Positions 8,099 through 18,566 of a DNA stretch of 57,357 nucleotides are shown in pieces. The stretch's first letter is position 1, and the number at the start of each line of letters is the position of its first letter. The translations under genes were made by a program, and so were the position numbers. Under the pieces are notes generated by a model that was not told where the DNA came from, did no database searches, and saw nothing but the letters and a program-made list of their open reading frames with translations. The stretch comes from Chloroflexi bacterium TSY (lineage in GTDB: Bacteria > Chloroflexota > Anaerolineae > Caldilineales > Caldilineaceae), in contig JAHBNG010000097.1 of the NCBI GenBank assembly GCA_019217005.1, forward strand, positions 1 to 57,357, in the 5' to 3' direction.

Positions 8099-10665
8099 TG
8101 AGCTTTCTCTTTCCATCCTATTTGGGCATTCGGATCCCCATATAGCGTATAGGCCAGCCAGGTCGAATTATCTGGATGATTCTCTTTGATTGTGAGTCTA
8201 GCATTGTGAAAAGCCTCGGCTAGCTTTTGACCGCTCTGTAGGTTCTCATAGAACGCGATGCTAAAGTCGGCTGCCAGAATGTCGTTCACTTCCCAAAGCG
8301 TGCCCACAAACGCACTCACGCGCAGATCCTGAATCATGCGGTCCGCCCACCCGCCTGCCCCGCTGAGCGTCAACGCTTGTCCAACCTGTGCCGAATGACA
8401 TGCATTGAGAAAAACAAGCGGCTTTGCGCTGCGGATCCCATTTCCGACGGATCCAACAAAATCGCGCAACATAAGTAGGTCTCGATTTTCAAGCTCAAGT
8501 GAGGAGCGCTCTGGGTTTTCAGCATCAAAATTGCCATGAGTCGAAACATGGAGGAGTTGGAACCCTCCCGCCCTCGCCATCTCCTTTACCTGTTGGAGGG
8601 TGACGGGCCTGGACTTAAGCGTAATAAGACTCTGCTGTTCCAGACCCGTCAAATATTCGACCTCTCGCTCCGTATTGGGAAGACCAACATCAGGTGCAAT
8701 CATAGCGACAGAAGTAACCGTGACCTCATCCATTGGTGAACGACCGGGCAACCAGCGACAAAGTTGGAACGATTCCGAGAGAAAGCCATCGTCCCATCCC
8801 CCCGAGTCTTCGTCAAATCCGTGGGGCTTGACAAGCTCCCAGGGAATCCATGGTTCGTCACTTGTAATTAACAGAGAACTAATTTTTTCATCCTGTCGGA
8901 GCCCCATAATCCTTTTCCACTCGTTTTGTAATTTTTCGGGAAAAAGCTGCTCAAACAGTAAATTGCCCATCTGCTCGATTTCATCAGTAAATTGGCGAAC
9001 TTCTTCTGGGGTTGCTCCGTCTAATCCGCGTGCTCGCAGATTCAACTCCTCGAACCACGATTCAAGGTACTTCTGAGGGGTAGCAGCACCGAACGTAACG
9101 CTGCCCATTTGGCGCCAGTGATAACCCACTTCGGCTTTGGAAGAGTGAAGCATGAAGTGTAGCTTATTTGCTTGGTGATCAAGCGTCACACGTACTTCTA
9201 AATCGGCAGGTGCGGGCGGGTTGTCCAGCAGGCGGCCGAGATGCAGCCCATGTTGATCCATTGGTGATTCAAGATCTTGCTCGCTCGGCTCATCAGCGGG
9301 GTCGCTCTCTGCACCCTCTTGAAGGGATTGACGTTCGATGACGTCCACTATATCACTTTGCGTAGTTGTCGCCGCCGAAATGGTGGTTTTAAAGGCGATT
9401 TGACTCAGGTGACGGTCTTTATGTCGATACTCGACCGTAACGAGTTGTTCTCCTTCTTCTTTCGCTGTAAGCAGGAAGATAGCTGGCTGCGAATCTTGAT
9501 CGGCAAAGGCCAAAATGGTCCGACTCCAGACTCCAGTGCGTTCCTCAAAACCAGGTGCGTTCACGATGATCTCAATATACTCTGGCTTTTGACGATCCGT
9601 AAAAGGAACGGAGCTTGTGCTGCCTGGTGCCCGCGAGTCTTCTCGAAGTTCAATCGTCAGTTGAACGATCAGGGCCTCTTCCTCGAATCGCTTCACTTGA
9701 TGGGGAAACTGAACGTTGTTGAAAAGAGCAACTGTTTCGGACGCTGGGGCTCCTGTATGAGGCTGAACCGCAGCGGCTTCTTCTGGTGCAATGCGCTCAA
9801 TTTCAACAGATGCTCCTCTGGGGGTTGCACTGGCTGTCGAAATTGGTTCCGCTGATGGTTTACGAGGCGTGGCCGATACACTCTTGGGCGTGATTGATTC
9901 AAGAGGTGATGCTGAACGCGGCACAGCAAATACTTCAGAATTCACATTCACCTGACCTGAGTCGCCACTTAGCCTGGCTTGTGGCTTTTGGTCCGTTTTC
10001 CCCGAGAGAAATAGATCCATTGCCACACGCACCACCTCTGGCAGGCGCTCCAGCTCTTTCAGAACACGCTCTATTTCGTTCTTGTCGATTGTCTTGTGTA
10101 CATCTTGCGACGATTCTGAATTTTCGCTCAGTTCCTCCATTAATCGATTGACGCGCGCAATGGTTTCATCTGATAAAGCTGAGCGTTTTGCAAAGACTCG
10201 TTCACTCACGTTTCTTAGGGTTTGCACAAGCGAATTCTCGCTTTTTGGCTGGTTCGGACTGGTCGACCACCTACGCGGTGTATGCGTCTTATAATACATA
10301 CGAGAGATGATATAAGTTGCCGGGTCAGCCACACGCAGCAGAGAGAGCAATTCCTGTCGTCGCGGAAGGGATAGATCTGTTTGTAGGCCGGATTTTGGTC
10401 TTCCACCTCTCGCGTCCTTCATGACCCGATAGGTGTTGGGAATCACATCAGATATGTTCTCAATGGTCAGGATCCGCTCGATAAATGCAAGAATAAGCTC
10501 TTCTGCTTGCGTCTCATCATTGGCACTATGAACTTGAAGTTGTTCCGCCAGCTCATATCTTGCGCGATCAATCTCATCCTGTACGGATTCAACTTCTGGC
10601 TGATACCAACTCTTATAAATAGTACGAACGGTATCTTCTAAGAACTGATCGAGTATTACGCTCAT
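8095..10665 (-). CDS. CHAT-domain (caspase-like) protein with large unknown N-terminus
   Basis: 856 residues. The C-terminal third (about 560-856) is a CHAT domain, a clan CD caspase/separase-like protease fold: catalytic His in LLHVSTHGNFD (about residue 710) and Cys in LVFLNACHSAQVG (about 755), followed by GTLWEVND and a C-terminal YGDP motif. The N-terminal 220 residues are helical and charged without a domain I recognise; residues about 225-310 are Pro/Ser/Thr-rich linker; about 315-480 look beta-rich. No signal peptide or TM helix, so cytoplasmic. It is the first gene of the run with mutS and prs, ATG preceded by AGAGGA. CHAT proteins serve in processing and in nucleic-acid-triggered defence or death pathways (for example with gRAMP/Cas7-11); whether that applies here is inference. 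Confidence 0.9.
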   Translation of the reverse strand: MSVILDQFLEDTVRTIYKSWYQPEVESVQDEIDRARYELAEQLQVHSANDETQAEELILAFIERILTIENISDVIPNTYRVMKDARGGRPKSGLQTDLSLPRRQELLSLLRVADPATYIISRMYYKTHTPRRWSTSPNQPKSENSLVQTLRNVSERVFAKRSALSDETIARVNRLMEELSENSESSQDVHKTIDKNEIERVLKELERLPEVVRVAMDLFLSGKTDQKPQARLSGDSGQVNVNSEVFAVPRSASPLESITPKSVSATPRKPSAEPISTASATPRGASVEIERIAPEEAAAVQPHTGAPASETVALFNNVQFPHQVKRFEEEALIVQLTIELREDSRAPGSTSSVPFTDRQKPEYIEIIVNAPGFEERTGVWSRTILAFADQDSQPAIFLLTAKEEGEQLVTVEYRHKDRHLSQIAFKTTISAATTTQSDIVDVIERQSLQEGAESDPADEPSEQDLESPMDQHGLHLGRLLDNPPAPADLEVRVTLDHQANKLHFMLHSSKAEVGYHWRQMGSVTFGAATPQKYLESWFEELNLRARGLDGATPEEVRQFTDEIEQMGNLLFEQLFPEKLQNEWKRIMGLRQDEKISSLLITSDEPWIPWELVKPHGFDEDSGGWDDGFLSESFQLCRWLPGRSPMDEVTVTSVAMIAPDVGLPNTEREVEYLTGLEQQSLITLKSRPVTLQQVKEMARAGGFQLLHVSTHGNFDAENPERSSLELENRDLLMLRDFVGSVGNGIRSAKPLVFLNACHSAQVGQALTLSGAGGWADRMIQDLRVSAFVGTLWEVNDILAADFSIAFYENLQSGQKLAEAFHNARLTIKENHPDNSTWLAYTLYGDPNAQIGWKEKAQ

Positions 10666-10829
10666 GATCCTCTTTTCGGCTCCATGCCTTCCTTTATTCT
10701 ATGGTTCATTCCAACCCTCTAGATTATAACACAACCATATCTATGTTAAACCTTTGTCCTTTGGCAATGGAACGTCTATAATCGTATGGCTCATCTATGA
10801 AAAGCAGTAGCCGCAAAAGGGACATACAA

Positions 10830-11036
10830 CCGAGGAGGAGGCGTTCTCTATTACACGCAGTAGACATAATCCTGCACTTCTCAGTCAAAACAGACTCGAG
10901 CGTGCCAAATGGTCCGAGATTCTCTACTGCGTCTTTTTTCGCCATTTGAACGCTCTACCTCTGAGAAATCCTACTGCGTGTAATCTCTAACGCCAGTTCC
11001 GCCCACGAGTCGCATTAGAGAATGCTCCCTCCTCGG
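10830..11036. mobile_element. miniature element I, copy 1, interrupted by element H
   Basis: Ends CCGAGGAGGAGGCGTTCTCTA and TAGAGAATGCTCCCTCCTCGG are inverted repeats. Uninterrupted relative at 44606-44697. Contains element H at 10851-10983. Confidence 0.75.
10851..10983. mobile_element. miniature element H, copy 1
   Basis: 133 bp with ends TTACACGCAGTA / TACTGCGTGTAA and a perfect 6-bp duplication TCTCTA (10845-10850, 10984-10989). Copy 2 (39226-39358) is nearly identical but in the opposite orientation. A short ORF inside both copies is just translation of the repeat. Confidence 0.9.
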
Positions 11037-11065
11037 ACCGACTTTGTATGCTAGTTTTGCGGTCA

Positions 11066-11146
11066 CTGATGAAAAGTGTGCAAATATGCGATCAAACTGT
11101 CGAATGATCAGTGAATTGCACACTTTCGTCTGATGAGCGAATCGTA
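11066..11146. repeat. short inverted-repeat element
   Basis: About 80 bp bounded by GATGAAAAGTGTGCAAAT and GAATTGCACACTTTCGTC, related in its ends to element E (CAAAGTGTGTAAATG). It abuts the left end of the IS at 11150. Single clear copy. Confidence 0.5.
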
Positions 11147-11149
11147 CAT

Positions 11150-12629
11150 TCTTTACTTTCTGGTAAAGGCTTGAGTGACAAAGGGCAAACCGAAAGGGGC
11201 GGAAAAAAGAATCCACCCTGAAAAAACGGGATAAAATGTAAAAATAGTGCTCGGCTAGTTTAAGCAGCGGCATTGAGGCGGCGATGAGCGAGAACGCCTT
11301 TAGGAAATGGTGTGAAACCGAGGCCTTTTCCGAAAGTCAGGGTCGAGTTGGTCAGGAGTTGGAAAAGAGCACTCGAGAGAACACGGCGCAGCCTGCTGGG
11401 AGTGGAGGCTCTCGATCCCAGTAGCCAGTCGGTATGGGAGGAAGAGAAGCGGCTAAATGGGAAAGAAGATTGCCAGCCAGCAGCCCCAGTTCAGGTAAGC
11501 GGAAACAAGCCTCATCGGCATGAACAAATTGACGATGTAAGCCAATCATCTGCTTGGAAGCCAAGGGGGGATGTTCAACAGGCCAGCGTTCCAGGTAGAC
11601 AAGATAAATGGTTTCAGGCTGCAAAGTCATAACGGTCGCCAAAACCAAAGGTGTGTTGTAGGCCGGATCCTGAATGACGTAAATCGAGTAGGTACGGTTG
11701 GCTGTATCCACCTTGGTTGTTCTGGGGACGAGATTGTGCCATGCTTGATAGCAAATCAGGCGACCACTATAGAGAAAGCGACCAGACGAGTCCGGAGTTG
11801 TAGCCTCGAGTCGCTTTCCCTTATAGCTGCGAGAGCGGACGCACAATATCACCATATTCAGGTGGTCTGCCTTTTCTTTGCGTTTGGGAACTCATTGCGG
11901 CGCACTGTGCAGTTAATGGCTTCCCGCAGGACAAATCGGTCTATGCCGCTTTCTAGCATTTCTCTGATTGTAAACCCGGCATCGACCACCGCCACTTCGT
12001 CTGACTCCAGTGATTTCTTCGTCTCTTCAGCAGCTTTTCCGAAACTCACTTTCCTTTGTTCCAACCGTGCATCTCATGATTGCCTTGAGCAGTGGCACTC
12101 GCTTCCCGCCTATCTCCCCGAGCTTATCATCACTCCAAAGATGAGCGCGGGCAATGCCGACGAGCCGTTGAGTTATAGAGTCGGTTCACTTTCCCTTGCA
12201 GCTTCGGTCGCCAGAACCCTGTGATATCTATGCTTTTCACTCGGTACCCTTCTAACTTTTTTGCCTCCCATTCCCCTTTCCACTTCTTCTTGCCACGACC
12301 CCAGCAGACTTGTGATATCCCATGATCCATATCGAGCTCCACCAGCTTCGCCGGGCTCCTCATCTTCAAACCCGCTTTCTTTCAATGCGCTATGGATTGC
12401 TCCTCGACTTTTCAGAAACGACCCATTCAGCATTGCCCACATCAGACGCATTACATTTACGTTTGTTCCCATCGGCGTTACTTGCAATACATTCATCAGT
12501 ACTGCTATAGTTATTTCTGGCGCGGTTAGCATTCCTTCCTCCTTTTTGGGTTCTCTACCTTTAGGATGAACTGCTAACCGCTTTTGTCACATTCTCACCT
12601 CATCTCTTTTCTTTTACCAGAAAGTAAAG
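11150..12629 (-). mobile_element. 1.48-kb IS (IS4-like DDE transposase), copy 1
   Basis: Bounded by inverted ends CTTTACTTTCTGGTAAA / TTTACCAGAAAGTAAAG. On the minus strand it encodes, in several frames, a transposase of about 410 residues: N-terminus MLTAPEITIAVLMNVLQ, DDE-type segment VAVVDAGFTIREMLESGIDRFVLREA, then [19 protein letters not shown] and a C-terminal HLPKGVLAHRR. No single ORF spans it; frames change at several small indels. It resembles IS4-superfamily transposases seen in Chloroflexota, exact family not assigned. Copies 2 and 3 at 15419-16783 and 53863-55325. Confidence 0.85.
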
Positions 12630-12689
12630 TTTATTATTTAGATAATGTTCCATGCACAGTAGCTTGTCAGCATTTCAGCCGGTCAGCCA

Positions 12690-13577
<888 letters not shown>

Positions 13578-13749
13578 TCGAGATTCAATTGGAGTCATTT
13601 ATTCAGATTTCGGTTACAGAAAACAACCTATTTCATATCTGAAAATCGCCCAAATCTAACGCAAAAACTAGATATCGACCGGCAAATTTGTATTTATGTC
13701 AACTGTTTAGCCAGAATTCTCTCTCAAAACCTGAAATTTGGATCTACTG
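13578..13749. mobile_element. miniature element A, copy 3 (truncated)
   Basis: Matches the inverse of element A from its interior to the end CAAATTTGGATCTACTG-type terminus, followed by AGTCT. About 40-55 bp of the other end are missing at the junction with the inverted gene fragment. It lacks element B and so shows B's empty site. Confidence 0.85.
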
Positions 13750-14023
13750 AGTCTATAATGTGGGCTGTGGCGTGGCGCGACCCGTACGGGAACTACTCGA
13801 TACATTGATTGCGTTATCTGACACGCCTGTACAGGTTCAAATAGATCCCGATCGCTTGCGACCCAGCGATGTACCTGTCAGCGTGTGTGATAATCACCGT
13901 TTGGTTGAGGGAACAGGTTGGCAGCAGCGTTACTCGCTACAAGATACGCTACGTGATTTGCTTGATTGGTGGCGCAAGGAGATCGCTGAAAAGCAAGGAA
14001 ATATTGTACATCATTCGTTTTGA
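13750..14023 (+). pseudogene. 3' fragment of a GDP-6-deoxy-D-mannose reductase-like gene
   Basis: Encodes about 90 residues starting YNVGCGVARPVRELLDTLIA and ending in QDTLRDLLDWWRKEI, the C-terminal part of an NAD(P)-dependent epimerase/reductase. The IDPDRLRPSDVPV segment is typical of Rmd, which reduces GDP-4-keto-6-deoxymannose to GDP-D-rhamnose. It sits directly upstream of gmd, the enzyme before it in that pathway, supporting the identity. The N-terminal two thirds are gone, replaced by a truncated element A and the inverted gmd fragment. An ORF from 13760 exists but lacks the Rossmann domain. Confidence 0.75.
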
Positions 14024-14064
14024 GTGTGTACCACAAAGTGTGTAAATGAAGCAGGTTCTCTGAC

Positions 14065-14294
14065 TATGCTGCGGTTGTGATGAAAACCGGAATAGTGACA
14101 TTTGTCACCCTAATTGACAATTTCAAGGGTTTGTAGAGGGTTCGCACCTCAAATTTGTCATGTTGTAACCTTTTTGACGCTAACAGACCCTCAGAGGTGT
14201 TCTAAGGACTCGCTTGTATAGGGTTTGAACACCCAAAATCAGGGACCAAGGTGACAAATGTCACTATTTCCGTTTTCATACAGAGCAAACTATA
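14065..14294. mobile_element. element D, copy 2, within E and containing C
   Basis: Ends TATGCTGCGGTTGTGATG and CATACAGAGCAAACTATA match D inverted relative to copies 1 and 3. Interior of D is mostly replaced by C. Insertion at TA is consistent with the flanks. Confidence 0.75.
14092..14267. mobile_element. element C, copy 2, innermost
   Basis: 176 bp, apparently identical to C copy 1 (3661-3837) except at the extreme ends. Ends ATAGTGACATTTGTCACC / GGTGACAAATGTCACTAT are inverted repeats. Confidence 0.85.
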
Positions 14295-14352
14295 AGCGGT
14301 CTCCATTTACACACTTTGGGACACATTGTCTTCGTTTTAAAGGATTCATATT

Positions 14353-15342
14353 ATGCCAACCGCATTAATTACAGGGGTGACCGGTCAGGATGGTAGCTAT
14401 TTGGCCGACTTTTTGCTGGAGCAAGGCTACTACGTGATTGGAATGGTGCGACGAACCAGCACGATTAATTTTGATCGCATCAAACATATCCAAGATAGGA
14501 TTGAGATTGTTCAGGGAGATCTGTTGGATCAGATGAGCTTGATTGGTATCTTACAAGAGTATGAACCTGATGAAGTCTATAACTTGGCTGCCCAAAGCTT
14601 TGTTCCAACCAGTTTTACCCAACCGGTCCTGACGGGAGAATTCACTGCGTTGGGCGTTACGCGTATGTTAGATGCAATTCGCTTTGTCAACCCTGCCATC
14701 CGCTTTTATCAAGCCAGTAGCAGCGAGATGTTTGGGAAAGTACGTGAAGTCCCACAGCGAGAAAGTACACCTTTCTACCCGCGCAGTCCCTATGGTGTTG
14801 CCAAAGTTTATGGGCACTGGATCACAGTCAATTACCGTGAGAGCTATGATATGTTCGCTTGTTCGGGTATTCTTTTTAACCATGAGAGTCCACGTCGCGG
14901 TCTCGAATTCGTGACGCATAAGATTACCAATGCTGTGGCCAAGATCAAGCTTGGATTGGCGAATGAGTTGCGGCTGGGCAATCTAGAATCGCAACGTGAT
15001 TGGGGCTATGCCGCAGACTACGTGCGGGCGATGTGGCTGATGTTGCAGCACGATGCGCCTGATGATTATGTGATCGCCACCAGCGAAACCCACTCTGTAC
15101 GAGAGTTCTGCGAAGAGGCATTTGGCTATTTAGGGCTGGATTGGCAACAATATGTTGTGCAAGATGATCGTTTCTACCGTCCTGCAGAGGTTGATCTATT
15201 GGTGGGAGATGCAAGCAAAGCAGGTGAGATATTGGGGTGGGAACCATCTGTCGACTTTCCCGAACTCGTGCGCCTGATGGTCGACGCGGATCTGGAAGAT
15301 CTACAGAAGGCGGAATCTCAGCGACAGCGGGCAAGAGTATAA
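14353..15342 (+). CDS. gmd: GDP-mannose 4,6-dehydratase
   Basis: 329-residue short-chain dehydrogenase/reductase-fold enzyme converting GDP-D-mannose to GDP-4-keto-6-deoxy-D-mannose, precursor of GDP-rhamnose or GDP-fucose in surface glycans. Seen: Rossmann motif GVTGQDGSY at the N-terminus, RRTS of the NADP-binding family, YNLAAQSFV, active-site SSSEMFG and [12 protein letters not shown] (Tyr-xxx-Lys), HESPRRG, and [10 protein letters not shown]. Length is usual. A decayed rmd fragment lies upstream and IS copy 2 begins about 75 bp after the stop. The window contains no intact partner reductase, so the downstream step must be encoded elsewhere or is lost. Confidence 0.95.
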   Translation: MPTALITGVTGQDGSYLADFLLEQGYYVIGMVRRTSTINFDRIKHIQDRIEIVQGDLLDQMSLIGILQEYEPDEVYNLAAQSFVPTSFTQPVLTGEFTALGVTRMLDAIRFVNPAIRFYQASSSEMFGKVREVPQRESTPFYPRSPYGVAKVYGHWITVNYRESYDMFACSGILFNHESPRRGLEFVTHKITNAVAKIKLGLANELRLGNLESQRDWGYAADYVRAMWLMLQHDAPDDYVIATSETHSVREFCEEAFGYLGLDWQQYVVQDDRFYRPAEVDLLVGDASKAGEILGWEPSVDFPELVRLMVDADLEDLQKAESQRQRARV

Positions 15343-15418
15343 TACTCTCTGGCTGACCGGCTGAAATGCTGACAAGCTACTGTTTTGCGTGGAAAACCAT
15401 TATCTAAATATCTATAAA

Positions 15419-16783
15419 CTTTACTTTCTGGTAAAAGAAAAGAGATGAGGTGAGAAATGTGACAAAAAGCGGTTAGCAGTTCATCCTAAAGGTAGAGAAC
15501 CCAAAAAGGAGGAAGGAATGCTAACCGCGCCAGAAATAACTATAGCAGTACTGATGAATGTATTGCAAGTAACGCCGATGGGAACAAACGTAAATGTAAT
15601 GCGTCTGATGTGGGCAATGCTGAATGGGTCGTTTCTGAAAAGTCGAGGAGCAATCCATAGCGCATTGAAAGAAAGCGGGTTTGAAGATGAGGAGCTCCGG
15701 CGAAGCTGGTGGAGCTTTCGATATGGATCATGGGATATCACAAGTCTGCTGGGGTCGTGGCAAGAAGAAGTGGAAAGGGAATGGGAGGCAAAAAGTTAGA
15801 AGGGTACCGGTGAAAAGCATAGATATCACAGGGTTCGGCGACCGAAGCTGCAAAGTGAACCGACTCTATAACTCAACGGCTCGTCGGCATTGCCCGCGCT
15901 CATCTTTGGAGTGATGATAAGCTCGGGGAGATAGGCAGGAAGCGAGTGCCACTGCTCAAGGCAATCATGAGATGCACGGTTGGAACACAAGGAAAGTGAG
16001 TTTCGGAAAAAGCTGCTGACAGAGACGAAGAAATCACTGGAGTCAGACGAAGTGGCGGTGGTCGATGCCGGGTTTACAATCAGAGAAATGCTAGAAAGCG
16101 GCATAGACCGATTTGTCCTGCGGGAAGCGACTCGAGGCTACAACTCGGACTCGTCTGGTCGCTTTCTCTATAGTGGTCGCCTGATTTGCTATCAAGCATG
16201 GCACAATCTCGTCCCCAGAACAACCAAGGTGGATACTACCAACCGTACCTACTCGATTTACGTCATTCAGGATCCGGCCTCAACACCTTTGGTTTTGGCG
16301 ACCGTTATGACTTTGCAGCCTGAAACCATTTATCTTGTCTACCTGGAACGCTGGCCTGTTGAACCTCCTTGGCTTCCAAGCAGATGATTGGCTTACATCG
16401 TCAATTTGTTCATGCCGATGAGGCTTGTTTCCGCTTACCTGAACTGGGGCTGCTTGCTGGCAATCTTCTTTCCCATTTAGCCGCTTCTCTTCCTCCCATA
16501 CCGACTGGCTACTGGGATCGAGAGCCTCAATCCACTCCAGGCTGCGCCGTGTTCTCTCGAGTGCTCTTTTCCAACTCCTGACCAACTCGACCTGACTTTC
16601 GGAAAAAGGCCTCGGTTTCACACCATTTCCCTAAAGGCGTTCTCGCTCATCGCCGCCTCAATGCCGCTGCTTAAACTAGCCGAGCACTATTTTTACATTT
16701 TATCCCGTTTTTTCAGGGTGGATTCTTTTTTCCGCCCCTTTCGGTTTGCCCTTTGTCACTCAAGCCTTTACCAGAAAGTAAAG
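15419..16783 (+). mobile_element. 1.4-kb IS (IS4-like), copy 2, internally deleted
   Basis: Same inverted ends as copy 1 but opposite orientation; transposase would start at 15518. About 115 bp present in copies 1 and 3 are missing near 16130, with the short repeat GGGAA(A)GC at both deletion ends in the other copies, consistent with slippage or microhomology deletion. Further small indels break the frame. Confidence 0.85.
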
Positions 16784-16835
16784 TTATATAGAGTATAGTA
16801 AGTTATTTTAGAAGAAAGCCTTACAGTTTTCTGTC

Positions 16836-16926
16836 AATTAGTGGTTTCCCAAAAAATTCCGTAACGAACCCTTGCTGCTCGAGAATCTGATTGGACTCAC
16901 AACCACATTTCGGATAGGTTCTAATA
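16836..16926. repeat. repeat O, copy 1
   Basis: About 90 bp matching, in reverse orientation, 31556-31644: shared blocks include TTAGAACCTAT, GTGGTTGTGAGTCC and TTCTCGAG. Ends carry TATCCGAAA-like inverted repeats. Lies between IS copy 2 and the MFS gene; the rest of 16784-17064 shows no gene. Confidence 0.65.
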
Positions 16927-17064
16927 GAACAAAACAAATAGAAATTGCACGATGCGGAGAAGGTATTTGTGCAAGTTTTACCTGGTTTGTCTATTAGACA
17001 CAGCCACCGAGTGACCAAGTAGTACAACGTTTATCGGTAAGCTATTTCTTCGGAATAGTCTCTA

Positions 17065-18516
17065 ATGCGGTATGATATTTATATGGGATTTGAAAAACCA
17101 TCATGGTGGGGTAAAGAATCTCACCAAATTTTCACTGTTATTGTTTTTATTGTTCTGGCCTCGTTGGATAACTCGGCACGCAACGTTTTTCCACCTCTCT
17201 ATGCTGTCATGGCGGCAGATCTGAATGTTCCTGAAGCTTCATTGGGTTTTATTAGTGCCCTGACGATTATGGTTGTTGCGTTGACATCGCTTATATGGGG
17301 TTATTGGGGAGACCGCAGCAGTCGCAAACGTCTGCTTCTCTATGGCACCATCATTTGGAGCCTCTTTATGGCTCTCTCTAGCGTTGCGAATTCCTACTCG
17401 CAGCTTTTTTTCTATCAATTGATGACTGCTGTTGGGATCGGATGCATTGCATCTGTCGGTTTCAGCATTGTGACCGATCTGATTCCGCCGCGTCGTCGCG
17501 GTCTGCTTATGAGCTTTTGGGGCTTATCTCAAGCAGGTGGTGGCGGATTTGGTGCTTTGATGGGGAGTATGTTGGGGGCCTCAAATTGGCGATTGCCGTT
17601 TGCTGTGATCGCAATGGCGGGCCTTTTATTCGCGCTGCTTTATCTTTTTAGCTATGAACCACGCCGTGGACAATCTGAGCCAGAGTTGAAGCAGATCTTT
17701 GATGCAGGCGAACGATATGGGCGACGCATTAAACTAGCTGATTTGAAATTCATCTTAAATATCCGCTCCAATCGTTGGTTGATTTTGCAGGTTCTCATGG
17801 GGACGATGGCTTTTGGTTCTCTGGTTTGGTTGCCGCGGCTCTATATTGGCCGCTTACAAGCTTTGGGTTATGCGCTAGACACGGCCACAGTTGCAGGGAA
17901 TTTGCTAGCCGTACTTTTTCAATTGGGGTTATTTGGCGCTGTGATTGGGGGCTATTTGGGCGATCGGTTAGAGAGACGATATGCTCCTGCCCGCGCCTGG
18001 CTGGGAACGATCGGAAATTGGGGCACAATGCCCTTTCTGATGATTATCTTCTTTCTGCCGATTCCCTTTTTCGAAATCCCAACTGATGCCAATACGCTGG
18101 GTATCGTTCAGGCAACTGTTTGGAATCTTGTCACCAATCCGTGGATCCTGTTGGCTTTTATATTCTCTTTTATTGCTTTCGGACTAATGGCGTTGGATAA
18201 TCCCAACCGTGCAGCCTTGATTAGCAATATGAATCAGCCAGAACACCGTGGTACGATTGCTGGTCTTATTACATTGACGGCTGGTTTCGGGCTGGCGGTT
18301 GGAAATGCATTAACAGGTATCGCTCAAGCATTTTTGTCGGAGCAATTTGCGCCACCAATGAACTTTGCCATTGGGTTGGCACTCTTTCAACTTTTCTTTA
18401 TTCCTGCTGGCTATTTCTTTTTTCTGGCGACGCGCTCCACACCCCGCGATGTAGCAAATGCTCGACAGATTCTGAAAAAGCGTGGGCAACAAACGATGGA
18501 GGAACGTCTCAACTAA
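17065..18516 (+). CDS. MFS transporter (Spinster-like)
   Basis: 483-residue integral membrane protein with 12 predicted helices. Seen: the MFS loop 2-3 signature WGYWGDRSSRKRLL after helix 2, repeated in the second half as GGYLGDRLERR, and helix 4-5 region AVGIGCIASVGFSIVTDLIPPRRRG. The N-terminal stretch LASLDNSARNVFPPLYAVMAADLNV resembles Spinster-type transporters. The substrate cannot be told. An in-frame ATG at 17083 (MGFEKPSWW) is an alternative start; neither has a strong ribosome binding site. Isolated between repeats; no operon partner. Confidence 0.88.
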   Translation: MRYDIYMGFEKPSWWGKESHQIFTVIVFIVLASLDNSARNVFPPLYAVMAADLNVPEASLGFISALTIMVVALTSLIWGYWGDRSSRKRLLLYGTIIWSLFMALSSVANSYSQLFFYQLMTAVGIGCIASVGFSIVTDLIPPRRRGLLMSFWGLSQAGGGGFGALMGSMLGASNWRLPFAVIAMAGLLFALLYLFSYEPRRGQSEPELKQIFDAGERYGRRIKLADLKFILNIRSNRWLILQVLMGTMAFGSLVWLPRLYIGRLQALGYALDTATVAGNLLAVLFQLGLFGAVIGGYLGDRLERRYAPARAWLGTIGNWGTMPFLMIIFFLPIPFFEIPTDANTLGIVQATVWNLVTNPWILLAFIFSFIAFGLMALDNPNRAALISNMNQPEHRGTIAGLITLTAGFGLAVGNALTGIAQAFLSEQFAPPMNFAIGLALFQLFFIPAGYFFFLATRSTPRDVANARQILKKRGQQTMEERLN

Positions 18517-18566
18517 ATATGACCTCAGTTGTTAGACGAATTTATACCGCACAAGCTCATAAACTT

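Larger units (their letters stand above)
14025..14325. mobile_element. miniature element E, copy 1, outermost of a three-level nest
   Basis: Outer ends TGTACCACAAAGTGTGTAAATG and CATTTACACACTTTGGGACACA. The uninterrupted relative at 36639-36713 continues directly from ...TTTGACTG to AGCGGTCTT..., while here element D sits between TGAC and AGCGG. Confidence 0.8.

Noticed and set aside
9277..9855. 192-residue open frame opposite the CHAT gene
   Set aside because: Cys/Arg-rich antisense translation, no ribosome binding site, no domain.
10724..10945. Small ORF starting MAKKDAVENLGPFG, also at 39264
   Set aside because: Conserved only because both lie in copies of element H; the frames diverge immediately beyond the element.
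13760..14023. Independent 87-residue gene
   Set aside because: It is the C-terminal fragment of an Rmd-like reductase and lacks the cofactor domain.
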